Source: Methylocystis sp. ATCC 49242
Lineage (GTDB): Bacteria > Pseudomonadota > Alphaproteobacteria > Rhizobiales > Beijerinckiaceae
Assembly (NCBI RefSeq): GCF_000188155.2
Contig: NZ_KE124773.1
Location: forward strand, 62,001 to 126,000
Length of the DNA stretch: 64,000 bases
Reading direction: 5' to 3'
In this document: piece after piece, positions 19,129 through 27,466 of the stretch
How positions within the stretch are numbered: position 1 is the stretch's first letter
Layout of the letters: every line of letters starts with the position of its first letter
Notes under the pieces: model-generated
Told to the model about the DNA's origin: nothing
Database searches by the model: none
What the model saw: the letters and a program-made list of their open reading frames with translations, nothing else
Program-made: the position numbers and the translations under genes

Positions 19129-19386
19129 TTGACCGATGCTCTGCCGGGACTCAGACTCGCGATCGTGGACGCCATCCTTTTGCATCGCATAGACCCAGCC
19201 AAGAACATGCACCGGTTCTACCGCCTCGATATCGCGCCTGATCTGTTCGGGCGCTGGTGTTTGGTCGCGGAATGGGGACGGATCGGCCGGCTGCGCAGCA
19301 CTGTTTGCGACGACATTGCGCAAGCGATGGAGGCTCTGGTCCGGCAGCGGCGCTTGAAGGAGCGTCGCGGCTATGTCGCCCGGTGA
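19129..19386 (+). CDS. WGR-domain protein
   Basis: About 85 residues, nearly all one WGR domain: NMHRFYRLDIAPDLFGRWCL then VAEWGRIGRLRS. WGR domains occur in DNA-repair proteins (PARPs) and as small plasmid proteins, presumably as nucleic-acid binders. The frame opens at a TTG (19129) or GTG (19165), and no ATG fits. A broken relative lies at 26399-26477. Confidence 0.7.
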   Translation: MTDALPGLRLAIVDAILLHRIDPAKNMHRFYRLDIAPDLFGRWCLVAEWGRIGRLRSTVCDDIAQAMEALVRQRRLKERRGYVAR

Positions 19387-19434
19387 CGGCGTGCGCCCGG
19401 ATAGATCACGGCCCCGAACGTTGCGCGACAAGCA

Positions 19435-20763
19435 TCATCCCGCTCGTTTTCGCTCGCGCGCTGCTTTTGCGGCCTTCCCGCGCAGTAACGCCATCAGAAC
19501 CGGGCCAAGCGAAAACTCCCCTGCCCTCGCTTTCGCGGTCAGGACACGGAGATAGCCGCCCGCGGATTTGATTTCCTCGCCACGCTGGAGAATTGCCGCA
19601 ATGACCACCGTGGCGTCGTGCTCGCCCAAGACGTCGAGCGCCTGCGACCAGGCGTCGGGCGAAACGCCCAATGCCGATCGCACTGTCCCCGCCGTCGCGA
19701 TGAGATCCCGCCAAGAAGAAATCCCGCTTGGCGCAAAGTCCAGGATATCTGGGCAGGCGTCGAGGACCATGCCGAGCGGATAGGTTCGCGGCGGTTGAGA
19801 TTTAACGTCCAATTTGGAGGGCTTGGTTGCATCGATTTCAGGCTCTGGCGCTGATGGGGTCCCCAAACCTCCGTTGTTAAATCCGGACGCAGTGCCCCTG
19901 CCTTCTTGAAGGCTAGGTTCAAGATCAGAAATGTTTGTGGTTTGATTCTGTATATGCCGCTCAGTCTGAGACTCATTGGCGGTTATATTTTGCCGTTTTA
20001 CGTGATTTTCCAGCAAAGTATTGATCTCGGCCGCGAGAGCGACAAGTTCCGTCGCCAAGGCCTCCAGGTCTGTCCTCGTCATCTTGCGCACCTGGCGAAT
20101 GGTGAGCGCCTGGTAGTCGCCGTGGCGGGCCTCCCAATCGCCCGGAACGCCCTCTTCTATCGCCGTCTCGATCATCTTGGCGATGTCCCGCCGCGCCAGA
20201 GTGATCTTTTCGCGCAGCAGCGCCATGGCGCGGTTTTCAGCGCGGATTTCCTCGGCGAGATTCTCGATTTCTGCGGCGCGGGCGACGAGAGGAGTGAGAT
20301 CGAAACCGAAGGCGTCCGCGATCTCGCCCCCCTTCCCTCGCCGCGCGAAACGTTTGCCATTGGGCGAGTCGCGCCGAATAATGAGCCCGGCCTCGACCAG
20401 CACGGCGATATGCCGCCGCAGCGTCGCCGGCGCCATCCCGTGCGCGCGGATCGATAGCTCCTTGTTCGACGGAAAGACGATGATCCCAGGAGCCGCCTCA
20501 GTTTCCGAGGATTTGAATTCCTTCTCCAGCATCAGCGCCGTCTCCTGATGGAAGCTCAGCAGCGCGTGCAAAACCGATAACGCCCGGTCGGTGACGCCAA
20601 GCGGTGCTTTTGCCTCCGTCAGCGCCCGAAACAGTCGCCATTTATGGACGACGGTTTCTGACGCGTCTGGACGAGACGTGAATTCTTTCGTCGCCGCCTG
20701 GCTCGCCACCATGGCGAGCGAAAGCGATCGCCGCCCAAAGGGCGTCGTTGCTTGTCTTTGCAT
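19435..20763 (-). CDS. repC: Plasmid replication initiator RepC
   Basis: A 442-residue RepC of the repABC family. The N-terminus TTPFGRRSLSLAMVASQAA and winged-helix DNA-binding region (SNKELSIRAHGMAPATLRRH then IAVLVEAGLIIRRDSPNGKR) are characteristic. It binds and opens the origin, which lies inside its own coding sequence. It starts at ATG 20763 behind AAAAGG, which is buried in a hairpin. It is last in the repA-repB-repC order, and the antisense RNA in the repB-repC gap should limit its synthesis. Confidence 0.93.
   Translation of the reverse strand: MQRQATTPFGRRSLSLAMVASQAATKEFTSRPDASETVVHKWRLFRALTEAKAPLGVTDRALSVLHALLSFHQETALMLEKEFKSSETEAAPGIIVFPSNKELSIRAHGMAPATLRRHIAVLVEAGLIIRRDSPNGKRFARRGKGGEIADAFGFDLTPLVARAAEIENLAEEIRAENRAMALLREKITLARRDIAKMIETAIEEGVPGDWEARHGDYQALTIRQVRKMTRTDLEALATELVALAAEINTLLENHVKRQNITANESQTERHIQNQTTNISDLEPSLQEGRGTASGFNNGGLGTPSAPEPEIDATKPSKLDVKSQPPRTYPLGMVLDACPDILDFAPSGISSWRDLIATAGTVRSALGVSPDAWSQALDVLGEHDATVVIAAILQRGEEIKSAGGYLRVLTAKARAGEFSLGPVLMALLRGKAAKAARERKRAG
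19915..20025. other. A+T-rich region within repC, likely replication origin
   Basis: The stretch is clearly richer in A and T than the rest of repC (for example GGTTATATTTTGCCGTTTTA). In studied repABC plasmids oriV maps to such an A+T-rich segment inside repC. The placement is inferred from that precedent. Confidence 0.5.
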
Positions 20764-20766
20764 GAC

Positions 20767-20789
20767 CTTTTGCCTCGTTCAGGCAAAAG
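20767..20789 (-). promoter_or_regulatory. Hairpin sequestering the repC ribosome-binding site
   Basis: A perfect 9-bp inverted repeat, CTTTTGCCT-CGTTC-AGGCAAAAG, covers the AAAAGG that precedes the repC ATG on the minus strand. In repABC plasmids a comparable stem-loop controls repC translation together with the antisense RNA. Confidence 0.8.
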
Positions 20790-20818
20790 AAATCTGCTCA
20801 CCGAAACGGCGCCGACTC

Positions 20819-20847
20819 TTGACAGCGATTCGCGGAAGTGTGATTCT
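20819..20847 (+). promoter_or_regulatory. Candidate promoter of the antisense RNA
   Basis: TTGACA (20819-20824), a 17-base spacer, then GATTCT (20842-20847). It points against repABC, as expected for the ctRNA. Confidence 0.6.
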
Positions 20848-20852
20848 CTAGG

Positions 20853-20905
20853 TGCTAACTACGAGAAGGGCTTCCGGGGCGATGTTTCGGGGGCCTTTTT
20901 CTTTT
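20853..20905 (+). ncRNA. repABC antisense counter-transcribed RNA (ctRNA)
   Basis: A short transcript of about 50 nt is predicted from the promoter at 20819-20847 to the terminator at 20869-20905, lying in the repB-repC gap on the strand opposite repABC. This is the position, orientation and size of the ctRNAs that control repC expression and incompatibility in repABC plasmids. Confidence 0.75.
20869..20905 (+). terminator. Intrinsic terminator of the ctRNA
   Basis: The stem GGCTTCCG (20869-20876) pairs with CGGGGGCC (20888-20895), including two G-U pairs, and is followed by TTTTTCTTTT. Confidence 0.8.
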
Positions 20906-20956
20906 GTCGGTTTCTCCTGCGATGGTACTTTTTGACGCCACGCTAAACGCTCGCCG

Positions 20957-22024
20957 TCATCGACGGGATTTGAACTCCTCATAAAGCGACTGCAATCGCT
21001 CGAGGATGTAATCTCCAAATTCAGGGACAACTCGACGGTCGATCGTCACCGAAATCTTTTCGGCGTTCTGCACAATTTTGGCGAATTTTGCGCCCTCAGC
21101 CGTCGTCCAGTTTTCAAACCGAGGCCGTTCAATGCTCGGTCTCGCCACAGCGTGCGCCTGCCGAAACCGCTGATCGCTTTCGAGGGCGAGGAAGTCCGGT
21201 GCCAAAATCAAGGCTGCTACTGATTCTGCGACGAAGGGGTCGGAAAATCGCTCTGCGAGGTCGATCCATCCTCGTCGTCCGATCCCAAGCGCGGGTCCGA
21301 TAGCGTTGACGACGTCCTCGGGAATTCGCGAAATGACCGAGAGCATGTTCGAAAGATCGCTCTTGTACACGGAAAGCGCAGTCATAATCGTATCGCGCTT
21401 GAATCCCTTCTCTTCCAAGTCGCGCGCGAATCTTGCCTTTTCGATGAACGACAAATCTTGTCGCTCATTGTTTTCCTGCCCTTGAGCGATGACGAGTTCG
21501 TCGTCGGAAAGAGCCTTGACGACGGCGCGAACGGTTCGCTGAAGCTCCAATGCAGCGCGAAGGCGGCGATGGCCATATGCAACCTGGTACCGCCCCATGT
21601 TACTCGGATGAGGGCGGACTAGAATCGGCACCTGTTGCCCATGCTCTCGAATGGCTTCAACTAATCGAGCGTGCGCCTCCTTACTCGTTGGCATACGATC
21701 CTTCACAAAAGAAGGATCAATCAGAGTTGGATCAAGATCAACGACAGCCTGTCCCTCGGCGAGCTGGCGCTCAATTGCGGACGCGCGCTCGGATTGAGCC
21801 TTGAATTCGCTGAGCGATTGCCCTAGTGCACCGACAGGTGCGGCGGCTGTCTTTATGAGCTCCGGAGCACCTAGAATTGGCCGAGACCTAAGTCTCGCCG
21901 CTCTAATCGGATCAGCGACCGACTTGTCGTCCCCTGTACGATCTTCGGATTTGACCGTCGCTTCGCTCTCGGCTGCCGAAACTGAAGCAGGTTTCAAATT
22001 GGCGAAAAGAGCTTTCCGGCTCAT
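20957..22024 (-). CDS. repB: Plasmid partition protein RepB (ParB family)
   Basis: A 355-residue centromere-binding protein. The ParB nuclease-like domain includes VPILVRPHPSNMGRYQVAYG followed by HRRLRAA and ENNERQDLSFIEKARFA; a helix-turn-helix region follows (KGFKRDTIMTALSVYKSDLS). The start is set at 22024 (MSRKALFANLKP, typical of RepB), where its ATG overlaps the repA stop as ATGA; an ATG 15 bases upstream is possible. It should bind the two parS sites at 23455 and 23513 and work with RepA. Confidence 0.93.
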   Translation of the reverse strand: MSRKALFANLKPASVSAAESEATVKSEDRTGDDKSVADPIRAARLRSRPILGAPELIKTAAAPVGALGQSLSEFKAQSERASAIERQLAEGQAVVDLDPTLIDPSFVKDRMPTSKEAHARLVEAIREHGQQVPILVRPHPSNMGRYQVAYGHRRLRAALELQRTVRAVVKALSDDELVIAQGQENNERQDLSFIEKARFARDLEEKGFKRDTIMTALSVYKSDLSNMLSVISRIPEDVVNAIGPALGIGRRGWIDLAERFSDPFVAESVAALILAPDFLALESDQRFRQAHAVARPSIERPRFENWTTAEGAKFAKIVQNAEKISVTIDRRVVPEFGDYILERLQSLYEEFKSRR

Positions 22025-23229
22025 GCTGCTCTCCCCCAAGCTCGACGGATCAAGCCTTCGATCTCTCCGTTGACCTGGTTCATGGATTCGATGGCGCGAT
22101 CGTAAGTTGATCGCGTAAACTGCTGTCTTTCAACCTCATACAGGGTTTGGTTGGTGATCGATGCGTCTGAAATCGCCGTGCTTTTCAGCATTGGATGAAT
22201 GAGCACATGCTGCCCAAATATTGACCTCAGGAACGCGACCATTTGGTTTTGAGGGCCGTCGCTAGGTTCGAACCTCGTTACGAGGTAATTCATCCAGTCG
22301 TAATTGGTTGTCCCTCCCGCATCAGCGACGACCTCCAAGAGATCTCCCGTCATCGTTAGGAATTGCGCCATCGACAACACGTCAAGCATCTGAGGGTGTA
22401 TTGTGATCAGAACTGCAGTTGCGGCGCTCAACGCTGACAGTGTCAAGTAGCCAAGCTGCGGAGGGCAATCGATGACGACAATGTCGTACAAATTCTGAGC
22501 CTCAGCTACTGCTTGAGCGATACGCCCGAAAAACATCAAATCCCCGGGGTCACGCCGCATTAGCGCTCTCGGCGTCTCGTGCTCAAATTCCATCAACTCG
22601 AGATGGGCAGGAATCAAATGCAGGTTGGGAATGTAGGTTCCTCTAACAACTTCGCTGATTGATCGACGATGCTCGTCGTATCGAATCGCGCCGTAAAGTG
22701 TTTCGTTCGGTCCTACGTCTAGCTCGGGCTGCGAACCGAAAAGAGCGGACAGGCTGGCCTGCGGATCGAGATCAATCGCAAGGACGCGGTAACCATGCAG
22801 AGCCAAGTACTGCGACAAATGCGCGGATGTCGTCGTCTTCCCTGATCCTCCTTTGAAGTTCATCACGGTGATGATCTGCAAATGCTCGCCATCAACCCGA
22901 TGAGGTAGATAGCGACGATCCCCTCGGGCACTCTGATCGAGAATGCGGCGGATATTCTGAATGTCCTCCACCGAGTAAGACCGCCTACCGTTCGTCACCG
23001 TCGCGGCGATTCCCCGCCCCTCTGACGCAACCTGCCGCAAGTACCCCTCGTGAATTCCGATCAATTTTGCCGCTTCCGCGGGCGAAAAAAGGCGGATACT
23101 TTTTTCGGCGGAAGGAGGAAAATTGTTTCGCTGATGCGCCTGCAACTGCTCCGACAGATTTTGAGCGTGCCGCTGAATTAGCGTCCTCAGTTCTGTCCCC
23201 TGCGAAAGAGTGGCTGGTTTGTGTGCCAT
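22021..23229 (-). CDS. repA: Plasmid partition ATPase RepA (ParA family)
   Basis: 402 residues. The N-terminal MerR-like DNA-binding segment (AEAAKLIGIHEGYLRQVASE) is followed by the deviant Walker A MNFKGGSGKTTTSAHLSQYL near residues 123-142, AIDLDPQASLSALFG and VVIDCPPQLGYLTLSAL. RepA powers partition with RepB-parS and represses the repABC promoter. It is first gene of the operon; its promoter should lie in the 220 bases up to the parS sites. Confidence 0.94.
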   Translation of the reverse strand: MAHKPATLSQGTELRTLIQRHAQNLSEQLQAHQRNNFPPSAEKSIRLFSPAEAAKLIGIHEGYLRQVASEGRGIAATVTNGRRSYSVEDIQNIRRILDQSARGDRRYLPHRVDGEHLQIITVMNFKGGSGKTTTSAHLSQYLALHGYRVLAIDLDPQASLSALFGSQPELDVGPNETLYGAIRYDEHRRSISEVVRGTYIPNLHLIPAHLELMEFEHETPRALMRRDPGDLMFFGRIAQAVAEAQNLYDIVVIDCPPQLGYLTLSALSAATAVLITIHPQMLDVLSMAQFLTMTGDLLEVVADAGGTTNYDWMNYLVTRFEPSDGPQNQMVAFLRSIFGQHVLIHPMLKSTAISDASITNQTLYEVERQQFTRSTYDRAIESMNQVNGEIEGLIRRAWGRAA

Positions 23230-23454
23230 GCCGGAAAGGCTCTCACCAAATCAAAGCTGCGGAGTTTTTCAAAGTTTCGCACTCTAAGCGCGTCTTTGCG
23301 CATTAATGCCGATTCTGCCGGGAGGCGCAACGTTTTTAGTGCTAACAAGACGTTAACGGCTTCTCGATTCGCCTTGCCGCAATAGATGCAGCGCCAGATC
23401 TTGCGGGCGCAGTGAATTCTAGGCGCCGCCCACCTAATCGGCGGGCACGGGGTC

Positions 23455-23470
23455 GTTAGCCGCGGCTAAC
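23455..23470. promoter_or_regulatory. parS site 1
   Basis: GTTAGCCGCGGCTAAC is a perfect 16-bp palindrome fitting the repABC parS consensus GTTNNNNGCNNNNAAC. It lies 225 bases upstream of repA. Confidence 0.88.
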
Positions 23471-23512
23471 TTTTTCTGCTTTTCTCGTTCGGACTAGAAA
23501 TTTATAGGCGCG

Positions 23513-23528
23513 GTTAGCCGCGGCTAAC
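23513..23528. promoter_or_regulatory. parS site 2
   Basis: An identical copy of GTTAGCCGCGGCTAAC, 58 bases (start to start) from site 1. The two would load RepB side by side. Confidence 0.88.
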
Positions 23529-23564
23529 TTCGGCTCGGATAACATGTCCTCAAGGACGCCGCGT

Positions 23565-23805
23565 GCCTTATCAAGCGTATCCCAGATTCGTTGATGATCG
23601 TTGCAGTCCGCGCTGCCGGTGAACGCGATGCGAGGTCCAAGTGGCAAAAGCACCTGCGTCTCGGCGAGCCTTTTGGCGCTCAGGAAATCCCGACTGTCGA
23701 TCATCGCCGCCGTCAGGGCGCGGTGATTAACCTGCCATCCCGAGCGTGGACGCCAGGGGGAACCGGTCTCGGTCGCATAGAACTCTGCGAGATGGTCCGA
23801 AAGAA
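23565..23805 (-). pseudogene. DUF2493 gene fragment beside parS
   Basis: About 80 codons (DHLAEFYATETGSPWRP, VNHRALTAAMIDSRDFLSAK, PRIAFTGSADCNDHQRIWDT) nearly match the middle of the DUF2493 gene at 35495-36442. Both flanks are unrelated: the 5' side runs into another sequence, and after WDTLDKA the frame continues with residues encoded by the parS region. It is a partial duplicate, not a functional gene. Confidence 0.75.
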
Positions 23806-23895
23806 CCAGGGGGCGGGGACGCATGAAAAATTTATGCAAGCATTCGATCGAGACAATGAAAGGCCCCGCCAGCAATCCGGCGGGGCGCGCGCCCT

Positions 23896-24096
23896 TCAGG
23901 CCGCTTCTTCCGTCGGCTTGGGCTTGCGGATGACAATTTCGGCTCCGTTGAGGGGAACCAGGTCCAGCTTCAAGCTGAAGCCCTCGCCATCCGGGTGAGC
24001 CCAAGCCGCGCCGATTTCGCGCCAGAAGCTTTTGTCGCCGCGCTTGGTGACCGCATAGGCCCGATGCGTGGGACGTTTCGATTGATTGTTGCTCAT
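23896..24096 (-). CDS. Small conserved plasmid protein
   Basis: 66 residues from ATG 24096 (MSNNQSKRPTHRAYAVTKRG) to a stop at 23896. Landmarks are DKSFWREIGAAWAHPDGEGF and NGAEIVIRKPKP. I know very similar small proteins as uncharacterised genes of alphaproteobacterial plasmids, often near ArdC and ParB-type genes, but no function is assigned. GGACAGACC precedes the ATG. Confidence 0.75.
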   Translation of the reverse strand: MSNNQSKRPTHRAYAVTKRGDKSFWREIGAAWAHPDGEGFSLKLDLVPLNGAEIVIRKPKPTEEAA

Positions 24097-24645
24097 GGTC
24101 TGTCCTTTCTTGTTTGCGATGCCCTGGAATGGGGGCTCGATGCGGTTCGGCCACGGACAGACAGGTCGCGCGTCAACGGTCCTTCGCAGGGAACCGGAAC
24201 GAAAGAAAACGCCGTCGCCGTCACCACATGGCGGCAGGCGCTTTTCTGTTCGTTCTGGGTGGAAGGCCGTTGCACGCATAGGCGGCGGGTCTGGCTGTAG
24301 AACCCGCACGTTTCGAGGCCCTTCATGGGCAGCGCGGGAAGGGCAGGGGGCAACGGGATCGGGCGAAGCAGACTTACGCGAGATTTTCGATGTCGTCGTG
24401 AGCGACAGGCGAAGCTGCCCCAAACGGCAGGTGGCTATCATGCAGCGGCGGGTAGGGACGTTCTGCAAAAGGACGGCCGGAACCAGGACGGAGCGGGCCG
24501 CTCGCCAGTAAAAGCAGACGTTGAGGAAGGAGGGGCCTTTGAGCGCTCCTATGCGGCATGAACCCTGACGGCTTAGCCGCGAAAATACAGCTTCCTAGCT
24601 TCCTAGGAAGATAGCCTCCCTCACCGAGACTAAGAGGCAGGGCGC
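24097..24645. other. Non-coding stretch with a CTTCCTAG palindrome
   Basis: No convincing gene in about 550 bases; the open frames here have no recognisable motif. Near the 3' end of ardC, CTTCCTAG (24591-24598) is followed by the palindrome CTTCCTAGGAAG (24599-24610), which could be a protein-binding site. Confidence 0.4.
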
Positions 24646-25524
24646 TTATGCGCCCTGCAAGGTGGCGAGAAACGTCACGGCCTCGGAGGCCTTCGAGGCG
24701 GCGGTGAAGATGGCCTTCTTGTCGGCCTTCAGGACGCGCAGCCAGCAATCGAGATATTGGGCGTGATCCGGACGCGGGGCGTCGGTGATCCGCAGATCGG
24801 CGCACAGGAAGGCGGCACCGAGCTCGGCCACCAATTCCTCCATGGCGTAGGCGTCATCGCCGAAGCGCTTGCCGAGCTGGCGATTGCAGCGAGCCTCGGC
24901 GCTCGTCCAGTGAATGAGCTCGTGCAGCTTGGTTGAGGCGTAAGCTTCGGCGGGGGTGCTGGTCGGCGAACCGACAAAAGCCTCGCGCAAAGGCAGCTGA
25001 ATGCTGTCGGTCGATGGGCGGTAGTAGGCGCGGGTGCCGCCGTGATGAACGATTGCGCCGGTCTGGGCGACGAAGGTTTCGGCCGCCTCGATCGGCGAGA
25101 AGACGGTCGCAACATCTTCAACCACGGGCGCTTGGTAGCCGTCGACCTGCTCGGCGGCGAAGACTGGCGTGGCGCGGGCGAAGAGGCGAGTTTCGGCCTC
25201 GTCGCTGTCTTCAGAAGCGACGGCGATCTCCTTGTAGAAGACGACGTAAGCGGCTTTCTCGCCTTTGCGGACCTGTGCTCCGGCCTCGGCCCATTGCTTG
25301 TAGGTGCCCCAGGTGCCGGACGAATAACCCAACTCATCAGCGGCCGCCCAGAGGGTGAGGATGTTGACGCCGCGATAGGCGTTCTTCGAGGCGATATTGA
25401 CGGGGCGCATGATGTTGCCGGCTGAGCGATGCCAGGGGAGGCGGAATTCGCCGGTGCCGGACTCAATGGCGGCAATGATCTGGTTGGTGATGTGCTGGTG
25501 AATGTCGAAGCGTTCGGTCTTCAT
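24646..25524 (-). CDS. ardC: ArdC-type antirestriction protein (ssDNA-binding/zincin)
   Basis: 292 residues. The N-terminal ssDNA-binding ArdC/DUF1738 domain reads HQHITNQIIAAIESG, RPVNIASKNAYRGVNILTLW and GTWGTYKQWAEAGAQVRKGE. The C-terminal zincin-like metallopeptidase has KLHELIHWTS and a downstream EELVAELGAAFLC that could supply the third zinc ligand. Plasmid ArdC proteins protect entering single-stranded DNA from restriction during conjugation. The start is ATG 25524 behind GGGGGCAC. This gene fits the conjugative lifestyle implied by virB. Confidence 0.88.
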   Translation of the reverse strand: MKTERFDIHQHITNQIIAAIESGTGEFRLPWHRSAGNIMRPVNIASKNAYRGVNILTLWAAADELGYSSGTWGTYKQWAEAGAQVRKGEKAAYVVFYKEIAVASEDSDEAETRLFARATPVFAAEQVDGYQAPVVEDVATVFSPIEAAETFVAQTGAIVHHGGTRAYYRPSTDSIQLPLREAFVGSPTSTPAEAYASTKLHELIHWTSAEARCNRQLGKRFGDDAYAMEELVAELGAAFLCADLRITDAPRPDHAQYLDCWLRVLKADKKAIFTAASKASEAVTFLATLQGA

Positions 25525-25812
25525 GGCGGTGCCCCCTTGTTTGGCGGGCCGCGGGAGTGCGGCCTCGTGGGGGCAGGGGGACTGGGACCATTGAGCCGGG
25601 GGATCAAACGCCGCGCCTTCAGGCGCGCCGCAGAGCGGGGCGCAGCTGCACAAGCGAAGCGCGGAAGCGAGCCGCGTTGATCGCCCGGCGGTCCCGGTCA
25701 AACGTCCCCACATGAGAGGCCGCCATGCGGATCGCTCCAGTCGGGGGGAACCGTGAAAGAAAGGCTGCGAAGACGTTTCGGCGCAGACGACCGAAGGAGC
25801 GGGATTACTTGC
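25525..25812. other. Leader region upstream of ardC
   Basis: About 290 GC-rich bases without a gene. A 6-bp stem, CGCGCC-TTCA-GGCGCG (25613-25628), is present. The ardC promoter is probably here but I cannot assign it. Confidence 0.35.
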
Positions 25813-26398
25813 TTAGGTTACAGCAGCCGCAGGTGCAACAAGCTCATATCTGGCCATCAATCCAGCTAACGAGGCGCTCGGGAGGACGGCATCATGCGGA
25901 ACCAGCGCATAGGCCCATAGCTTTCCGCCTGTCTGCGCGGCGTGCTCGTTGGCATAGCGGACCCATTTGCAGGCGGCCCGGGCCTTGGCTTGCACGACGG
26001 GGTCCGTCATTTCGTTGGCTGCCTTGATCTCGACGATGAGCTTTTGGGTGCGGGTCTCCACCACAAAATCGGGCTCATAAGGCTGTCCGTTCGCGTATTC
26101 GATCCGGAATTGTCGTGACCCGGGTTTCATCCAGCGAAGCACGTCGGTTTCGTTGGCGCTGTCAATGAGCACGGCGAATTCCCGCTCTTCGTTCGATTGG
26201 AAACGCTGATAGGGATAGCAGCAGCGCTGAAAACCGCCGAAAACATGCTTCCGGGTATCGCCGGCCCGGACAACGGGCTGGCGGAAGTTCCGCACGGCTT
26301 GATTATTCGGCACATTGAAAGCTTGCGGGCGGAGGAGCTGGAAACCACGGGCAACCGTCGCCTGGTAGTCCGTCGGGGAAGCAGCATACCGCCGAATA
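25813..26398 (-). pseudogene. C-terminal fragment of a type III restriction Res-like helicase-nuclease
   Basis: About 195 codons: TDYQATVARGFQLLRPQAFN, GGFQRCCYPYQRFQSNEERE, FAVLIDSANETDVLRWMKPG, YEPDFVVETRTQKLIVEIKA, AYALVPHDAVLP. This is the C-terminal region of type III Res-like DEAD/DEAH helicases. PDF and VEIK form a PD-(D/E)xK-like nuclease core. The helicase motor is missing and the piece begins abruptly at 26398 inside a WGR gene, so restriction is impossible; a free-standing nuclease from an internal start (ATG 26313) cannot be excluded. Confidence 0.7.
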
Positions 26399-26477
26399 AA
26401 TCGGGCTGGAGATCGAGCCGATAGAACCGGCTCATATTGCGCGCGGCGTCGATGCGGCAGAGATGCACAACATTCAT
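26399..26477 (-). pseudogene. WGR-domain gene fragment
   Basis: It starts at ATG 26477 and reads MNVVHLCRIDAARNMSRFYR then LDLQPDLFG, the first half of a WGR domain like the one at 19129-19386. The sequence then switches at about 26398 to the Res fragment. Confidence 0.65.
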
Positions 26478-26506
26478 AGTTTTATCCGAAGTTCCGTGCT
26501 GCTGGT

Positions 26507-27466
26507 TTAAGGGGAAGTAAGGGCCTTCCGAAGAGATTTTAGCAATTCCTCGGCATCCTCAATTTTCTTAAGCAGGCTGGCATCGCCCTTCATTTTCTGG
26601 AGGGTGGTCCAAGGTACACTTTTCATGGCTTCAACTGCGGAATCCAAATCGGTTAGAAGGCCGTCGTTGGCTTTCTTTTCGACCGCACGCAGACGTAGCT
26701 GCGCCGACTCTAAATCGCCATCATCACTTAGGAAGTGAGCACGGGCGACCGGATCTGGAAGAATGACTCGAAGCTTCCGCAAATCCTTCGAACTCGTTAT
26801 GCGTTTTTCATTCACCTTTTTGACGACAGCGTCGATAACGCTGGGGACCAAGAGCTTTTTGCTCACGCCCATCAATTCGCGCGCCCAGGTGATTGCGGCG
26901 CTCGGATCGCGCAATTTCGTGAATTTCTCCGAAAGCTCGAAAACCTCAACGAGTTTGTCGAGCTCACGAACTGTAATGCCGAGGATGTTGGCCGCACTTG
27001 CGCGCCCCATCAAATCGACGAGGCGATACGCAACCATCTCCTTTTCCTTGGCGTCCCATTCCTTGCGTTGGCGATGAATATAAATCCATACGCGGAGCCG
27101 CTCCTCCTCCGAGAGCGTTCTGTCTGTCACCTCGACGGGAATCTGGCGATATTGCTCGCGCCCTCGTTCAACGAGAATGCGGGAGTTCGTCCATCGGCGA
27201 TCGCCGTCAATGATCCTGAATTTACCTGGCAACTCAGGATGAGGCTCGACGAGGAGGGGCTCGAACAGCCCCTCATTTGCTTCAATTTGGCGTTGGAGCT
27301 CCTCATCTTCCTTCGGCCCTAACCGTGGCTGGTTCGGGTTAGGAACGACCTCGTCGATATCAACTTTCGTGCGATAGGTTCGCAGGATCGTGCGGTCGAG
27401 GCGACGTTCCTGGAGCCCTATAACCTTCGACCGATGTTCGGGCGTAGTATGGTGTGGTTTGGTCAT
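26507..27466 (-). CDS. ParB-like nuclease-domain protein (partner of DUF2130 gene)
   Basis: 319 residues. A ParB N-terminal-like domain spans about residues 35-125 (VVPNPNQPRLGPKEDEELQR, FEPLLVEPHPELPGKFRIID, GDRRWTNSRI). A helical, HTH-like middle (ASAANILGITVRELDKLVEV) and a Lys-rich C-terminal helix follow. The motif is GDRRW, close to the GHRR of true ParB. Its ATG overlaps the stop of the DUF2130 gene (ATGA), so the two are translated as a pair. As the plasmid already has RepB, this is probably not the main partition protein; a DNA-binding regulator or nuclease subunit is more likely. Confidence 0.8.
   Translation of the reverse strand: MTKPHHTTPEHRSKVIGLQERRLDRTILRTYRTKVDIDEVVPNPNQPRLGPKEDEELQRQIEANEGLFEPLLVEPHPELPGKFRIIDGDRRWTNSRILVERGREQYRQIPVEVTDRTLSEEERLRVWIYIHRQRKEWDAKEKEMVAYRLVDLMGRASAANILGITVRELDKLVEVFELSEKFTKLRDPSAAITWARELMGVSKKLLVPSVIDAVVKKVNEKRITSSKDLRKLRVILPDPVARAHFLSDDGDLESAQLRLRAVEKKANDGLLTDLDSAVEAMKSVPWTTLQKMKGDASLLKKIEDAEELLKSLRKALTSP

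Noticed and set aside
23455..23528. The GTTAGCCGCGGCTAAC palindromes as LexA or other repressor operators
   Set aside because: They fit the repABC parS consensus exactly and lie next to repA.
25813..26398. A functional type III restriction enzyme
   Set aside because: Only the C-terminal ~195 codons exist; the helicase motor and a Mod partner are absent.
26507..27466. The ParB-like protein as the plasmid's partition protein
   Set aside because: repABC with two parS sites already provides partition, and no ParA partner lies beside this gene.
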